In this document: positions 17,623 to 26,498 of the stretch, one piece after another
Numbering within the stretch: the stretch's first letter is position 1
Layout: every line of letters begins with the position of its first letter
Source: Myroides sp. 1354
GTDB taxonomy: Bacteria > Bacteroidota > Bacteroidia > Flavobacteriales > Flavobacteriaceae
Direction: 5' to 3'
DNA length: 64,000 nucleotides
Assembly: GCF_030324495.1 (NCBI RefSeq)
Contig: NZ_JACAGN010000001.1
Span: 567,838 to 631,837, forward strand
Notes under the pieces: generated by a model
The model's database searches: none
What the model was told of the DNA's origin: nothing
Seen by the model: the letters and a program-made list of their open reading frames with translations, nothing else
Position numbers and translations under genes: made by a program

Positions 17623-18009
17623 CTAATTTAAAATAAAGGGAGCAACCAGCTTAAAAAAGGGAATTTCAACACGGATCATTTGTTGATTATCTGTGCGAAT
17701 GACGTTGTAATAACCCTGCATCGCTCCTGATGTCGAGGTCAATACACAGCCACTGCTATAGGTGTATTTCTCATTGGGTAAAATGAAAGGCTGTTCACCT
17801 ACAACACCCAATCCCTCCACAATTTCTTTGGCATTGAGTGAATCGTAAATCTCCCAATGACGCGAGTGAATTTGAATGGTAGAATCGCTCTGATTTTCGA
17901 TGGTAATTTCATAACTAAAGGCAAACTGCATGCTATTGCTTCGTTGAAAAAAACCTTCATACAGTGTTTCTACTGTTACATTTACTCCTTTGGTTTGTTT
18001 TGATACCAT
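17623..18009 (-). CDS. apaG: ApaG domain protein
   Basis: 128 aa, full-length ApaG (fibronectin III-like fold): VNVTVETLYEGFFQ, FSYEITIENQSDSTIQIHSRHWEIYD, and the conserved C-terminal YTYSSGCVLTSTSGAMQGYY. The enterobacterial gene is linked to cobalt/magnesium phenotypes; the biochemical role is unsettled. It lies 21 bases after the Plug gene, an arrangement I recall from other Flavobacteria. Confidence 0.93.
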   Translation of the reverse strand: MVSKQTKGVNVTVETLYEGFFQRSNSMQFAFSYEITIENQSDSTIQIHSRHWEIYDSLNAKEIVEGLGVVGEQPFILPNEKYTYSSGCVLTSTSGAMQGYYNVIRTDNQQMIRVEIPFFKLVAPFILN

Positions 18010-18030
18010 AATGTTGTCTCTTTTGAAATT

Positions 18031-19275
18031 CTAATAGGTAATCTGTTCTGCATTGGCTTCTGCAAAACCGATGACGCGATCATATAAATCTGTATTCCCT
18101 TTATAATAGACCAAAACTTGATAGGTATTGGTTGTTAGGGCGTGATTGCCATCTTGATTGTGTTCGTTACTTACCTTTCCTTTCTGAACAGTAGTGATGT
18201 TGTAATTGGTAAAACCTTGTTTGATGAGAATTGCTTTTTCAAAGCGGTCTGTTTCTGTATTATATTCTAGCTTATGTTCTGGTGTTAACTCATAATTGTT
18301 GAACATACCAGTTACATAATAGGAATTGTTTTTATCTTCAGAAATAGGCTGGAATGTGAAGTATACCCAACTGTATTCTGCTTCAATCGCAGCATTTTTA
18401 CCATATATATTTCGCACTCTAAACGAACCATTGATATCAGGATAGTAAGAATATTTCTTTTCTAGCCATCCTGTAATTGGATATAAAGTGGTTTTGTACA
18501 TATCGTTTTCCTTGCCATTGAAATAAATCATATTATTGGCTTGTCTCAAATCGCTATTGTCAAAATAACGAAATTGATTGCCTCCCCAAAAACTAGTTTC
18601 TTTATCGTATTTGTAAATTAAATCTGTACCAATGGTGTATTGAGGGGGAACTTTAGTGATATAGGAGTCCCAACGCCCGTTCTGAAATAAGGCTACTTTG
18701 ACATTCGCTGTTGGGTTTTGATAGGTTTGATCCCCTAGCTTAATCGTAAGTTCCAAGGACTGTTTGGTATCAATATACGTTAAATCACGCGCTCTTTTTA
18801 CCTGTGCACCCACGCCAATATTATTTTCGTAGAGAACAAATTTACGTCTTATCACCACTTGATTGTCTTCGTCGTAAACCTCTACAATGTAGTTCCCACT
18901 TTTTGTAATGCGATATACCGAGTTGGGAATCGTCAATTTGTAATGGGTATACATTTGAAGGGTATTGAATGAGGTGTTATATTGTTGAATACGTTGGTTA
19001 TCCATTCCTTTGATGTATTCAATAGGTCTCAATTGAGAAGGCGTCCAATCGTAATTATAAGCCAATACACGGTAATAATAATTACCTTCATCTCCGTATA
19101 AATCGTCAAATTCTAGAGAGAATCCATCGTTGAGTGGAAAAAAAGGTGTTACTGCCTTTTCATTCGAAATAAAAGCAGCCATTTTTATGTAATTGGCGGT
19201 ATAATCTTGCGTTTTTTGCGCTTGTACGACTAGAGAGCAAAAAAAGAAAAGGACAAACCATTTTACGTTCAACAT
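18031..19275 (-). CDS. type IX secretion system Plug protein (DUF5103)
   Basis: About 414 aa from the ATG at 19275 (a TTG two codons earlier is ignored). Signal peptide ending VQAQ. The sequence YYYRVLAYNYDWTPSQLRPIEY with YIKGMDNQRI and FNTLQMYTHYKLTIPNS belongs to DUF5103, the periplasmic Plug that closes the SprA translocon of the T9SS. Its presence implies that the organism carries a T9SS, hence gliding or export of CTD proteins. Located between a HAD phosphatase gene and apaG, all on the minus strand with short gaps. Confidence 0.9.
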   Translation of the reverse strand: MLNVKWFVLFFFCSLVVQAQKTQDYTANYIKMAAFISNEKAVTPFFPLNDGFSLEFDDLYGDEGNYYYRVLAYNYDWTPSQLRPIEYIKGMDNQRIQQYNTSFNTLQMYTHYKLTIPNSVYRITKSGNYIVEVYDEDNQVVIRRKFVLYENNIGVGAQVKRARDLTYIDTKQSLELTIKLGDQTYQNPTANVKVALFQNGRWDSYITKVPPQYTIGTDLIYKYDKETSFWGGNQFRYFDNSDLRQANNMIYFNGKENDMYKTTLYPITGWLEKKYSYYPDINGSFRVRNIYGKNAAIEAEYSWVYFTFQPISEDKNNSYYVTGMFNNYELTPEHKLEYNTETDRFEKAILIKQGFTNYNITTVQKGKVSNEHNQDGNHALTTNTYQVLVYYKGNTDLYDRVIGFAEANAEQITY

Positions 19276-19288
19276 AAGCAATGAGGTA

Positions 19289-19954
19289 TTAAGGGGTTAC
19301 GCAATTTAAAGCTAAGAAATTTTCTTCAAATTCTTCTAAATTAACTAGTTTTCTATCAGCTAAGTTAAATTTAGGATCGTGGTAAAATTCCAATTCAGGA
19401 ACAATAAAAACCGTCATACCTGCTTTTTTACCTGCTGTAGCTCCTGTGAAAGAATCTTCAACAACCAAACAATTTTCGGGTTGACTCGCTAGATTACGTG
19501 CAGCTTGTAAATAGACATCAGGAGCGGGTTTGCCCTGTTGTACATCTAATGCCGATACCGTTGTTTGAAAAAAATGTCCAATTTGCAGACGTGCTAATAC
19601 TGTTTGAATCAAAGAAGGTGTAGAGTTTGTCGCCAAGCCAATTTTGATACCTTGCGTTTGCAAGAAAGTCAAGGTTGCTAAAACTCCTGTTTTGATTTCT
19701 CCTTCTAAACGGATAAGTTCATCTACGCGATCAATTACTGCTTGTTCCACTTCTTCTAAGGTTTTGCCTGACCAAGGAAATAAGTGATACCAAAGTTCAG
19801 TAACGGCTCTTGTGGTTTGTCCTGTGGTTTGATGCGCAATTTCTTCACTCCATTGACAACCAACGGAAGTAAAAACCTCTTTTTCTGCTTGTTGCCAAAA
19901 TTTTTCGGAGTCGATTAAAACGCCATCCATATCAAAAAGTACAGTCGTAATCAT
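19289..19954 (-). CDS. HAD-superfamily sugar-phosphatase (HxpB/beta-PGM subfamily)
   Basis: 221 aa. Motif I FDMDGVLIDSEKFW, motif II GLATNSTPSLIQTVL, motif III region GKPAPDVYLQAARNL, motif IV VVEDSFTGATAGKKAG. The cap domain is inserted after motif I, as in beta-phosphoglucomutase-like phosphatases; the WYHLFPWSG segment resembles hexitol-phosphatase B. Hydrolysis of a sugar or polyol phosphate is likely, with broad specificity. It is 13 bases upstream of the Plug gene and probably in the same transcript. Confidence 0.88.
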   Translation of the reverse strand: MITTVLFDMDGVLIDSEKFWQQAEKEVFTSVGCQWSEEIAHQTTGQTTRAVTELWYHLFPWSGKTLEEVEQAVIDRVDELIRLEGEIKTGVLATLTFLQTQGIKIGLATNSTPSLIQTVLARLQIGHFFQTTVSALDVQQGKPAPDVYLQAARNLASQPENCLVVEDSFTGATAGKKAGMTVFIVPELEFYHDPKFNLADRKLVNLEEFEENFLALNCVTP

Positions 19955-20023
19955 AGTTAAAATACGTAAACATAGAATAGTTGTACGAAGATACGCAAAA
20001 GCGACAGAATGAGAAAGGAAGGT

Positions 20024-20794
20024 TTAAGCGGGTTTAAAACAAATAGGGATTATTTCACCTGGAGCCAGGCAATATTTTTCCACTTCTTCTGGTGTAAGTT
20101 TGTTGGTATAATCTTCCTCTATAACAGTAAAGCCTATTTGACGCAATTGGTCAAAATAATCCAAACCATATACGCGTACATGGTCATATTGACCAAATAC
20201 CAAGGTGCGTTCTTTGGGGTCTGTAATACTATCGTCTTGAAAGGTTGTCGTTCGATTCACATCTTGAGGAACTTGAAAAATACCCATACCTCCTGGTTTG
20301 AGGATGCGATATAACTCCTGCATGGCTTTGGTATCATCAGGGATGTGTTCCAACACGTGATTACACAAGATAATATCAAACGAATGATCAGCAAAAGGAA
20401 GATTACAGATATCAGCTTTGACATCGGCCAAAGGCGATTCTAAATCCGTGGTCGTATAGGTTAAGTTCGCTTGTTTTTTGAAGCGTTTGTAAAAGGCTTG
20501 CTCAGGTGCAAAGTGCAAGACGCGATGAGGTGCGGTAAAGAAATCCGTTTCATTTTGCAGATACAACCACAATAAGCGATGTCTTTCTAAAGAGAGTGTA
20601 CTTGGTGAAAGAACATTCGGGCGTTGTTTGGCATAGCCATAGGGTAAAAAACTTTTAAAAGAGTTACCGTCAATAGGATCTGTATAGCGATCCCCTTTGA
20701 GGTACCATGCAAATAGAGGTCGAACAACATAACTCAACCGAATTAAAATCGGTCGAGGTATAATGTTCAATATGGTTTTAAAAAGTTTCTTCAT
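20024..20794 (-). CDS. class I SAM-dependent methyltransferase
   Basis: 256 aa. SAM-binding core RVLHFAPEQAFYKRF (a variant of the usual glycine-rich loop, without G-x-G), acidic loop TTTDLESPLADVKADI, FDIILCNHVLEHIPDD, and LKPGGMGIFQVP. The substrate is unknown. The N-terminal ~60 residues are basic and partly hydrophobic (NIIPRPILIRLSYVVRPLFAW), which may favour a membrane-associated substrate. It follows map by 13 bases. Confidence 0.85.
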   Translation of the reverse strand: MKKLFKTILNIIPRPILIRLSYVVRPLFAWYLKGDRYTDPIDGNSFKSFLPYGYAKQRPNVLSPSTLSLERHRLLWLYLQNETDFFTAPHRVLHFAPEQAFYKRFKKQANLTYTTTDLESPLADVKADICNLPFADHSFDIILCNHVLEHIPDDTKAMQELYRILKPGGMGIFQVPQDVNRTTTFQDDSITDPKERTLVFGQYDHVRVYGLDYFDQLRQIGFTVIEEDYTNKLTPEEVEKYCLAPGEIIPICFKPA

Positions 20795-20807
20795 TAGGAG
20801 AAGTGAA

Positions 20808-21626
20808 TTATAAAACTAAAGGTTTAGCTCTAAATTCGTCTTCTTCGTTGCTTTGGATTCCCAAGGCTTGATAAATGTAGTGGAATGTAGATAACAATTC
20901 TGGTTTTCCGTTTACTAAAGCCACATCGTGCTCAAAGTGAGCTGATGGTTTTCCATCACGGGTAACAATCGTCCATCCGTCGTTTAATTGTTTGATGTTT
21001 CTTGTACCTAAGTTAATCATAGGTTCAATTGCAACCACCATACCTTCAACGAATTTTTTTCCTCGTCCTGGTTTACCGTAATTCGGCATCTCAGGTGCTT
21101 CGTGCATTTTCGTTCCCAATCCGTGACCTACTAATTCACGCACTACCGTGTAGCCTTCTTTTTCGCAATAACGTTGAATTGCACTTCCTACGTCTTCTAC
21201 GCGGTTTCCCAATTTGAATTCGCGAATTCCAACGTAAAGAGATTCTTTAGTCACTTGCAATAAGCGCTTCGTCTCAGGTGCAACTTCACCTACCTCAAAG
21301 GTATAGGCGTGGTCACCATAGTAACCGTTCATCACCGTTCCACAGTCAATCGATACGATATCACCTTCTACAATGGGTTTATCTGTTGGTAATCCATGTA
21401 CAATTTGCTCGTTTACACTAGTCAAAATAGTAGAAGGACATCCATATAATCCTTTGAATCCCGGTACTGCACCGTGATCTCTGATAAATTCTTCTGCTTT
21501 TTTATCTAATTCTAAAGTCGTTACTCCTGGCTTTAGCTCTGTTGCAAGCATCCCCAATGTTTTTGAAACCAAAAGGGCGCTTTGTCTCATCAACTCAATT
21601 TGTTCTAGAGTTTTTGGAATGATCAT
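20808..21626 (-). CDS. map: type I methionine aminopeptidase
   Basis: 272 aa. It removes the initiator methionine in the cytoplasm. All five metal ligands can be seen: the two Asp of SIDCGTVMNGYYGDHAYTF, the His of GHGLGTKMHEAP, and the Glu residues of VVAIEPMINLG and FEHDVALVN. No zinc-finger extension, hence type Ia-like. A perfect -7 box lies 22 bases upstream. In many bacteria map sits in the ribosomal operon; here it leads a two-gene unit with a methyltransferase. Confidence 0.95.
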   Translation of the reverse strand: MIIPKTLEQIELMRQSALLVSKTLGMLATELKPGVTTLELDKKAEEFIRDHGAVPGFKGLYGCPSTILTSVNEQIVHGLPTDKPIVEGDIVSIDCGTVMNGYYGDHAYTFEVGEVAPETKRLLQVTKESLYVGIREFKLGNRVEDVGSAIQRYCEKEGYTVVRELVGHGLGTKMHEAPEMPNYGKPGRGKKFVEGMVVAIEPMINLGTRNIKQLNDGWTIVTRDGKPSAHFEHDVALVNGKPELLSTFHYIYQALGIQSNEEDEFRAKPLVL

Positions 21627-21647
21627 ACTTTATTGATTTAAGAACTA

Positions 21648-21655
21648 CAAAATTA
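21648..21655 (-). promoter_or_regulatory. -7 box (TAATTTTG) of map
   Basis: Perfect TAnnTTTG on the minus strand, 21 bases before the ATG. Confidence 0.65.
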
Positions 21656-21742
21656 CGGTATTCCTTTGAATCTAAAAAATGGATGAAAATGGAATTTTAG
21701 AAATTAAGAGGTTCTATGTGGTTGAAAAGCAAAATAATTGCT

Positions 21743-22408
21743 TTATTTCCAATCCGATGCTAGAATTGTGTGTAGGTTGTGGTTGACCTCTAACTCAATC
21801 GTAGCTGTACTCGGTTGTGCTTTGAGCTGAGTAGGATACCAATTTCGTTGAGGATTCACAAAGATTAGTAAACCTTCATCGTCGCCAATCGCACAAAATT
21901 CAGGTAGCGGTTCGGATTTGCTGAAATATTCTAATCCCGTTTGTTGCATAATCGCTTCTGCTGTTAACATAGGATGAGCAGTAACGATTCCAATTTCGCT
22001 AATATTCAACATCTCTTTAGGAGAAAAGGATTGCTCTTTTTGAGTTTGAATATCAGTTCTCGCAATAAACTCAAGTAAGTTGCCATTTAGATCCCAAAAG
22101 TAAATCGACTCCGCTTTCCAGCTATCAAAGTGGGTGATAATTTCATTTTTAGGTGATGGAAGTAATTCAATTTGATTGGCTTGTGCCCATGCAATTGCTT
22201 GCTCTAAATGATTGGTTGCAATATTAAAAGCAAAGTGGTAGAAAGGGGTTTGATTTTTGTTTTCAGTAAAGGTGAGTAGGGTTTCTCCCGCTTGAAAGCG
22301 AACCATTTTTTCTGTTTGTTCTACTATAGCTAAGCCTAAAGTATTTTGATAAAAAGAGAGGCTATGAGCGAGGTTGTTTGTTTCTAAGTATAGGTTTGTT
22401 ATTTTCAT
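21743..22408 (-). CDS. VOC (glyoxalase/bleomycin-resistance) superfamily protein
   Basis: 221 aa. The first half is a typical VOC module: NLYLETNNLAHSLSFYQNTL, FYHFAFNIATNHLEQAI, SIYFWDLNGNLLEFIAR. The second half (about 130-221) repeats the pattern weakly (SEIGIVTAHPMLTAEAIM, ATIELEVNH), as expected for a two-module protein. The metal ligands His and Glu are present in the first module. Substrate unknown. Confidence 0.8.
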   Translation of the reverse strand: MKITNLYLETNNLAHSLSFYQNTLGLAIVEQTEKMVRFQAGETLLTFTENKNQTPFYHFAFNIATNHLEQAIAWAQANQIELLPSPKNEIITHFDSWKAESIYFWDLNGNLLEFIARTDIQTQKEQSFSPKEMLNISEIGIVTAHPMLTAEAIMQQTGLEYFSKSEPLPEFCAIGDDEGLLIFVNPQRNWYPTQLKAQPSTATIELEVNHNLHTILASDWK

Positions 22409-22539
22409 GATGTTCTTTGTTTTTGTTTATCGTAAAGGTAGTTGAACCACCTATTGTATAAACGGAATTTAGATTGTTTAAAACAATACAGAAATAAAAA
22501 ATAACAATGCAATTCTACATGTAGAGCGGGAATATTATT

Positions 22540-23118
22540 TTATTGGTTAGAAGAAATAAATTTCGGTTCAAGTTGTAATAAATCATCAGAAACTTGAGTA
22601 AGTTTTCCCTTTTCAAAGGCATATAGATTAACGTATGGGCCTTTTATAATTGTTTTAGGATTTGCTTCATCTTGAAGTAAATCCAGTAAAAAACGGTCTC
22701 TATATTTGCCTCTCATATTGGTATTGTACGCTTTATAATCAATCGCATAAAGCGGTAGGTTTAGCTGTTGATTCAGCGTAGCTCCTAAATTATCGTATCC
22801 AGTGGTGACCAAATAGAGTTTGTATCCATTTTCGTCTGCCCAGCGCTTAAAGGTAGCTAGGGGATAACAAGTAGAACCTGAGCAACCATTGGCAAACGTA
22901 TAAACCAGAATTTTGTCGTGTTGTTGCATTTGTTGGCGGATTTGTTCTCCAGTAATGCTGTAGACGCGATTGGAAATAGTATCTTTTCCTTCTTCATAGG
23001 TAGCAAGATAGGGATGGAAAGCCGGATCTAATTTTTTGTAGTCACTGGTTACGCCATATATTGTAATACACGAACTGCATAGAAGTAAAAGTCCCAACAA
23101 AGGAAAAATTTTAGTCAT
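22540..23118 (-). CDS. lipoprotein with a thioredoxin-fold-like domain
   Basis: 192 aa from the ATG at 23118. A GTG-initiated reading from 23202 would overlap the gpmI terminator and is rejected. Lipobox LLCSSC. The mature part has KILVYTFANGCSGSTCYPLA, where a strand is followed by two cysteines (C-SGST-C), and then YKLYLVTTGYDN and NLPLYAID. This strand-CxxxxC-helix pattern suggests a thioredoxin-like redox or metal-binding fold at the membrane. No family name is recognised. Confidence 0.65.
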   Translation of the reverse strand: MTKIFPLLGLLLLCSSCITIYGVTSDYKKLDPAFHPYLATYEEGKDTISNRVYSITGEQIRQQMQQHDKILVYTFANGCSGSTCYPLATFKRWADENGYKLYLVTTGYDNLGATLNQQLNLPLYAIDYKAYNTNMRGKYRDRFLLDLLQDEANPKTIIKGPYVNLYAFEKGKLTQVSDDLLQLEPKFISSNQ

Positions 23119-23171
23119 TGGTTGTGGTTTGATTGGTTGTAAGTAATACGAATATAACAAAATAGTCCAAC

Positions 23172-23206
23172 AAAAAAGTGCTTTGTAAATTTTACAAAGC
23201 ACTTTT
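23172..23206 (-). terminator. intrinsic terminator after gpmI
   Basis: Sixteen-base perfect arms (23174-23189 and 23191-23206) around one base, with a T-run on the minus strand. Confidence 0.88.
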
Positions 23207-23227
23207 GGATGATATGATTTAATTTAA

Positions 23228-24745
23228 TTAAACTAATGAATGTCTCGTCATTTCTTCGGGTTGAGGTAATCCCATCAACTTTAAGATAGTAGGAGCAAGA
23301 TCACCTAAAACGCCATGATTGATCGTTTTGATGTCTTTATCTACTAAAATAATCGGCACTGGATTGGTTGTATGCGCGGTATTCGGTGTACCATCTTCAT
23401 TAATCATGGTTTCACAGTTTCCGTGATCGGCTAGCACAATCGTAGTATAATTATTGGCTAAAGCTGCTTCGATAACTTCTTTTGCACATTGGTCTACGGC
23501 TTCACAAGCTTTAATTGCTGCTTCCATTACTCCCGTATGCCCAACCATATCCCCATTGGCAAAGTTTAAACATACAAAGTCAACTTCTCCTTTTTGCAAT
23601 TCCGGAATCAAAGCATCTTTTAAGTCATAAGCGCTCATTTCGGGTTGTAAATCGTAGGTAGCCACTTTAGGAGAAGGGCATAGAATGCGTTGTTCTCCTT
23701 CAAAAGGCAACTCTCTTCCTCCTGAAAAGAAGAAGGTAACGTGTGGGTATTTTTCCGTTTCAGCAATGCGGATTTGTTTTTTTCCGTGTTGAGCGATAAT
23801 CTCACCTAAGGTATGGTGTAAGTTTTCCTTGTCATATACTACGTGTACGTTGCGGAAGGTGTCATCGTAGTTGGTTAAGGTAACAAAATACAAAGGCAAA
23901 GCTTTCATTTCGTATTCTGGAAAATTATCTTGTGAGAGTACATGCGTTAATTCACGTCCTCGATCCGTACGGAAGTTAAAGAAGATCACGACGTCATCTG
24001 GAGCAATTTTTCCAACGGGATGATTGTCTTTGTCTACCATAACGATAGGCTCGATGAATTCGTCTGTGATGTTATTGGTATAACTTGCTTCCACACTCTT
24101 TACTGCATCGGTAGAATGGATTCCTTTTCCTTCCACTAATAGATGATAAGCTTTGGCTACTCTCTCCCAGCGTTTATCGCGATCCATGGCATAATAACGT
24201 CCAATCACAGAAGCTAATTTTGCCGGTGAATAGGCGATGTGTTCCCCTAAGTTCGTTAGGTGCTTAACACCAGACTTCGGATCTACATCACGTCCGTCTG
24301 TAAAAGCGTGGATAAAAATATCTTGTAAACCAAAATCAACGGCGGCATCGACTAATCCGTATAAGTGTTTTTCATGAGAGTGAACACCTCCGTCAGATAG
24401 TAAACCTAAAAAGTGTACTTTTTTGTGGTTTTCCTTGGCATAAGTGAATGCTGCTTGTAACGCAGGTTCGTGTGCAATCGTTTTGTTTTCAACGGCCATG
24501 TTGATTTTGACTAAATCTTGGTATACAATTCGACCAGCCCCTAAATTCATATGACCTACTTCAGAATTTCCCATTTGCCCCTCAGGCAGTCCTACATTTA
24601 ATCCGTCCGTTAATACATACGTATTCGGGTATTGGGTATATAGACTATCGATAAAAGGAGTGTTGGCATGTGCAATGGCTGATACTTTGGGATCTTGTGT
24701 TTTTCCCCAGCCATCCAATATCATTAAAATTACTTTCTTATTCAT
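23228..24745 (-). CDS. gpmI: 2,3-bisphosphoglycerate-independent phosphoglycerate mutase
   Basis: 505 aa, normal length. It interconverts 3- and 2-phosphoglycerate using two manganese ions. Alkaline-phosphatase-superfamily motifs are LMILDGWGKT, QMGNSEVGHMNLGAGRIVYQ with the catalytic Ser near 61, HFLGLLSDGGVHSHEKHLYG, FANGDMVGHTG and LADHGNCETM. Perfect -7 box 35 bases upstream. Single-gene transcript ended by the hairpin at 23172-23206. Confidence 0.96.
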   Translation of the reverse strand: MNKKVILMILDGWGKTQDPKVSAIAHANTPFIDSLYTQYPNTYVLTDGLNVGLPEGQMGNSEVGHMNLGAGRIVYQDLVKINMAVENKTIAHEPALQAAFTYAKENHKKVHFLGLLSDGGVHSHEKHLYGLVDAAVDFGLQDIFIHAFTDGRDVDPKSGVKHLTNLGEHIAYSPAKLASVIGRYYAMDRDKRWERVAKAYHLLVEGKGIHSTDAVKSVEASYTNNITDEFIEPIVMVDKDNHPVGKIAPDDVVIFFNFRTDRGRELTHVLSQDNFPEYEMKALPLYFVTLTNYDDTFRNVHVVYDKENLHHTLGEIIAQHGKKQIRIAETEKYPHVTFFFSGGRELPFEGEQRILCPSPKVATYDLQPEMSAYDLKDALIPELQKGEVDFVCLNFANGDMVGHTGVMEAAIKACEAVDQCAKEVIEAALANNYTTIVLADHGNCETMINEDGTPNTAHTTNPVPIILVDKDIKTINHGVLGDLAPTILKLMGLPQPEEMTRHSLV

Positions 24746-25047
24746 CGTTGTGTGTTTTGTCGTTTGAATTATTCCTAAGACAAATTTACAGATTGTAGCT
24801 TTAACTTTGACTTTTAGAGTGTAGATTCCTGCATATTATTTAAAAAAAAACCGCTTTTGCTTTTGGGCTTTTTAGGATTTAAGGAAATTGTGATTTTCAG
24901 TTAGGAAAAAATCTCAATTAGCAAGGAAAGTAAAAAAAAATCACAATTATGAACTTAGTTTGGTGATAATCATTTGTTTGGTAAGAATATTTTTTTATTT
25001 TTACGACTTCGTAATTAAAAATAACCCCTTTTTTAAAGATTAATCGA
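24746..25047. other. divergent intergenic region, no gene
   Basis: 302 AT-rich bases between gpmI (minus) and the L,D-transpeptidase gene (plus). Apart from the gpmI -7 box at 24781-24788 I see nothing specific: no ORF, no strong hairpin. Confidence 0.6.
24781..24788 (-). promoter_or_regulatory. -7 box (TAAATTTG) of gpmI
   Basis: Perfect TAnnTTTG on the minus strand, 35 bases before the ATG. Confidence 0.65.
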
Positions 25048-25812
25048 ATGAATTATAAGCAGTGGATAGTGGCTTCAGCCGCTTTGGTATTAGTTGGTGC
25101 AGGTATTGCCAAGAATTCAATACAATTTGATATGTCTTCCATTCAATTGGATGTTGATCGAACAGAACATATAGAAAAAGTAGCAGAAAGAGAATTAAGT
25201 GCAGAAGAGAGCTTTGCCTTAAGAGCCAATACACTTTTTCAAACATTAAATATAAAAGCCTTTAATGCTCCTTCTGAGAAGGTATTTACGATGGCCTTGA
25301 AAGGTTATTTTAAAATGCAAGAGGAAGGCTTGATTAAAAATAACAAATTAACGATTGTTGATTTTAGTGTTTCTTCCACTCAAAAGCGTTTATGGGTGAT
25401 TGATATGGAGAAAAATACAGTGTTATTGGAATCGGTTGTGGCACATGGTAAGAAAACAGGCGATGAGTTTGCTACGGCATTTTCTAACCGAATCAATTCA
25501 CATATGAGTAGCCTCGGATTCTATAAAACAGGGGAAACGTATCAAGGAAGTAATGGTTTTTCTATGCGTTTAGACGGATTGGAAAAGGGAATTAACGACA
25601 ATGCACGTACTCGTGCGATTGTGGTACACGGAGCAGATTATGCCTCGCCCGCTTTGGCCTTGAAGCAAGGACGTTTAGGAAGAAGTTACGGTTGCCCAGC
25701 TGTTCCGAATGAAGTGAATAAAGAATTAATCGAATTGATTAAAGACGAATCTTGCTTGTTTATTTATTCTTCTCAACAAGACTATTTAAAAAAATCAACA
25801 TATCTAATCTAA
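25048..25812 (+). CDS. murein L,D-transpeptidase catalytic-domain protein
   Basis: 254 aa. N-terminal signal or anchor (WIVASAALVLVGAGIA), then a domain with LTIVDFSVSSTQKRLWVIDM, VVAHGKKTGDEFATAFSN and the catalytic block VHGADYASP...LGRSYGCPAVPNEV, where the cysteine (about residue 216) is the nucleophile. This is the YkuD-related murein L,D-transpeptidase family found in Bacteroidota and Gammaproteobacteria. Probably periplasmic peptidoglycan remodelling. A second, larger LDT is encoded on the opposite strand at 26499. Confidence 0.88.
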   Translation: MNYKQWIVASAALVLVGAGIAKNSIQFDMSSIQLDVDRTEHIEKVAERELSAEESFALRANTLFQTLNIKAFNAPSEKVFTMALKGYFKMQEEGLIKNNKLTIVDFSVSSTQKRLWVIDMEKNTVLLESVVAHGKKTGDEFATAFSNRINSHMSSLGFYKTGETYQGSNGFSMRLDGLEKGINDNARTRAIVVHGADYASPALALKQGRLGRSYGCPAVPNEVNKELIELIKDESCLFIYSSQQDYLKKSTYLI

Positions 25813-25842
25813 TGGAGTGAAAATAAACAGATAAAAGATAAG

Positions 25843-25879
25843 AAATGTCCAAAATGCTTTAGTGTTTTGGACATTTTTT
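25843..25879 (+). terminator. intrinsic terminator
   Basis: Arms AAATGTCCAAAA (25843-25854) and complement (25865-25876), then T-run. Closes the L,D-transpeptidase gene. Confidence 0.88.
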
Positions 25880-25988
25880 ATTTTAAAAACTGTATTTTCA
25901 GAAGTGTAAAAAATCCTTTTTTATTACTTTTAAATCATGATAACTATATCATGAGATCATTGTTAAGATATAATTTAAAAAAGGAGAG

Positions 25989-26432
25989 ATGGGAAAAATC
26001 AGTTTATTTTTAGTTGCTGTTCCACTGTTGTTGTTATCTTGTAAACAAGGAGATTCAACGGCAAAAGAAACACAAACAAGTAAAATCATTCCAGCAAGTG
26101 AATCTCAGGAATCACTTATTGGAAAAAAGGGTATTTTGACTTATCCTGATTTTAAGGCAGAAGTAACCTATAAATCAGAAAATCAACTGCATTGGAAAAC
26201 GGTAAATGCCGAGGGAGTTGTTTCGGAAGGAGAGGAGACAATCAGTTATAAGCAAGTAGGAGATCATCTTTTTTTTATCAATTGGATTGAAGAAGATGGA
26301 TTAACGGTAAGTCAAGTTATTGACACTAAAAAAGGAAGTGTAGAAGCTTTTTTAAGTTATGCCGATGACACAAACAGTAGAGGTAAAAGAAGTTCTAATT
26401 TTATACAAGGAACTTTTCAATTTGCAGAGTAA
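25989..26432 (+). CDS. small lipoprotein, MoaF-like beta-barrel domain suspected
   Basis: 147 aa. Signal peptide with lipobox LLSC, a Ser/Thr/Lys linker, then a beta-rich domain: GILTYPDFKAEVTYKSENQLHW, EGEETISYKQVGDHLFFINWIEEDG, LTVSQVIDTKKGSVEAFLSY. Strand order and the W-x-E-D block resemble the MoaF-related calycin-like family, but I hold this only as likely. A purine-rich AAGGAGAG lies just before the ATG, uncommonly Shine-Dalgarno-like for this genome. Confidence 0.7.
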   Translation: MGKISLFLVAVPLLLLSCKQGDSTAKETQTSKIIPASESQESLIGKKGILTYPDFKAEVTYKSENQLHWKTVNAEGVVSEGEETISYKQVGDHLFFINWIEEDGLTVSQVIDTKKGSVEAFLSYADDTNSRGKRSSNFIQGTFQFAE

Positions 26433-26444
26433 AAACCGGAAAGT

Positions 26445-26477
26445 AAACAGCCCATACAATTTGTATGGGCTGTTTTT
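26445..26477. terminator. bidirectional intrinsic terminator
   Basis: Fifteen-base perfect arms AAACAGCCCATACAA and complement around one base. It lies between the small lipoprotein gene and the convergent L,D-transpeptidase gene. Confidence 0.9.
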
Positions 26478-26498
26478 ATTTTTTAGAAGAGGTCGGAT

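Noticed and set aside
22540..23202. Longer form of the thioredoxin-like lipoprotein starting at a GTG
   Set aside because: It would begin inside the gpmI terminator stem and place 28 residues ahead of a complete lipoprotein signal.
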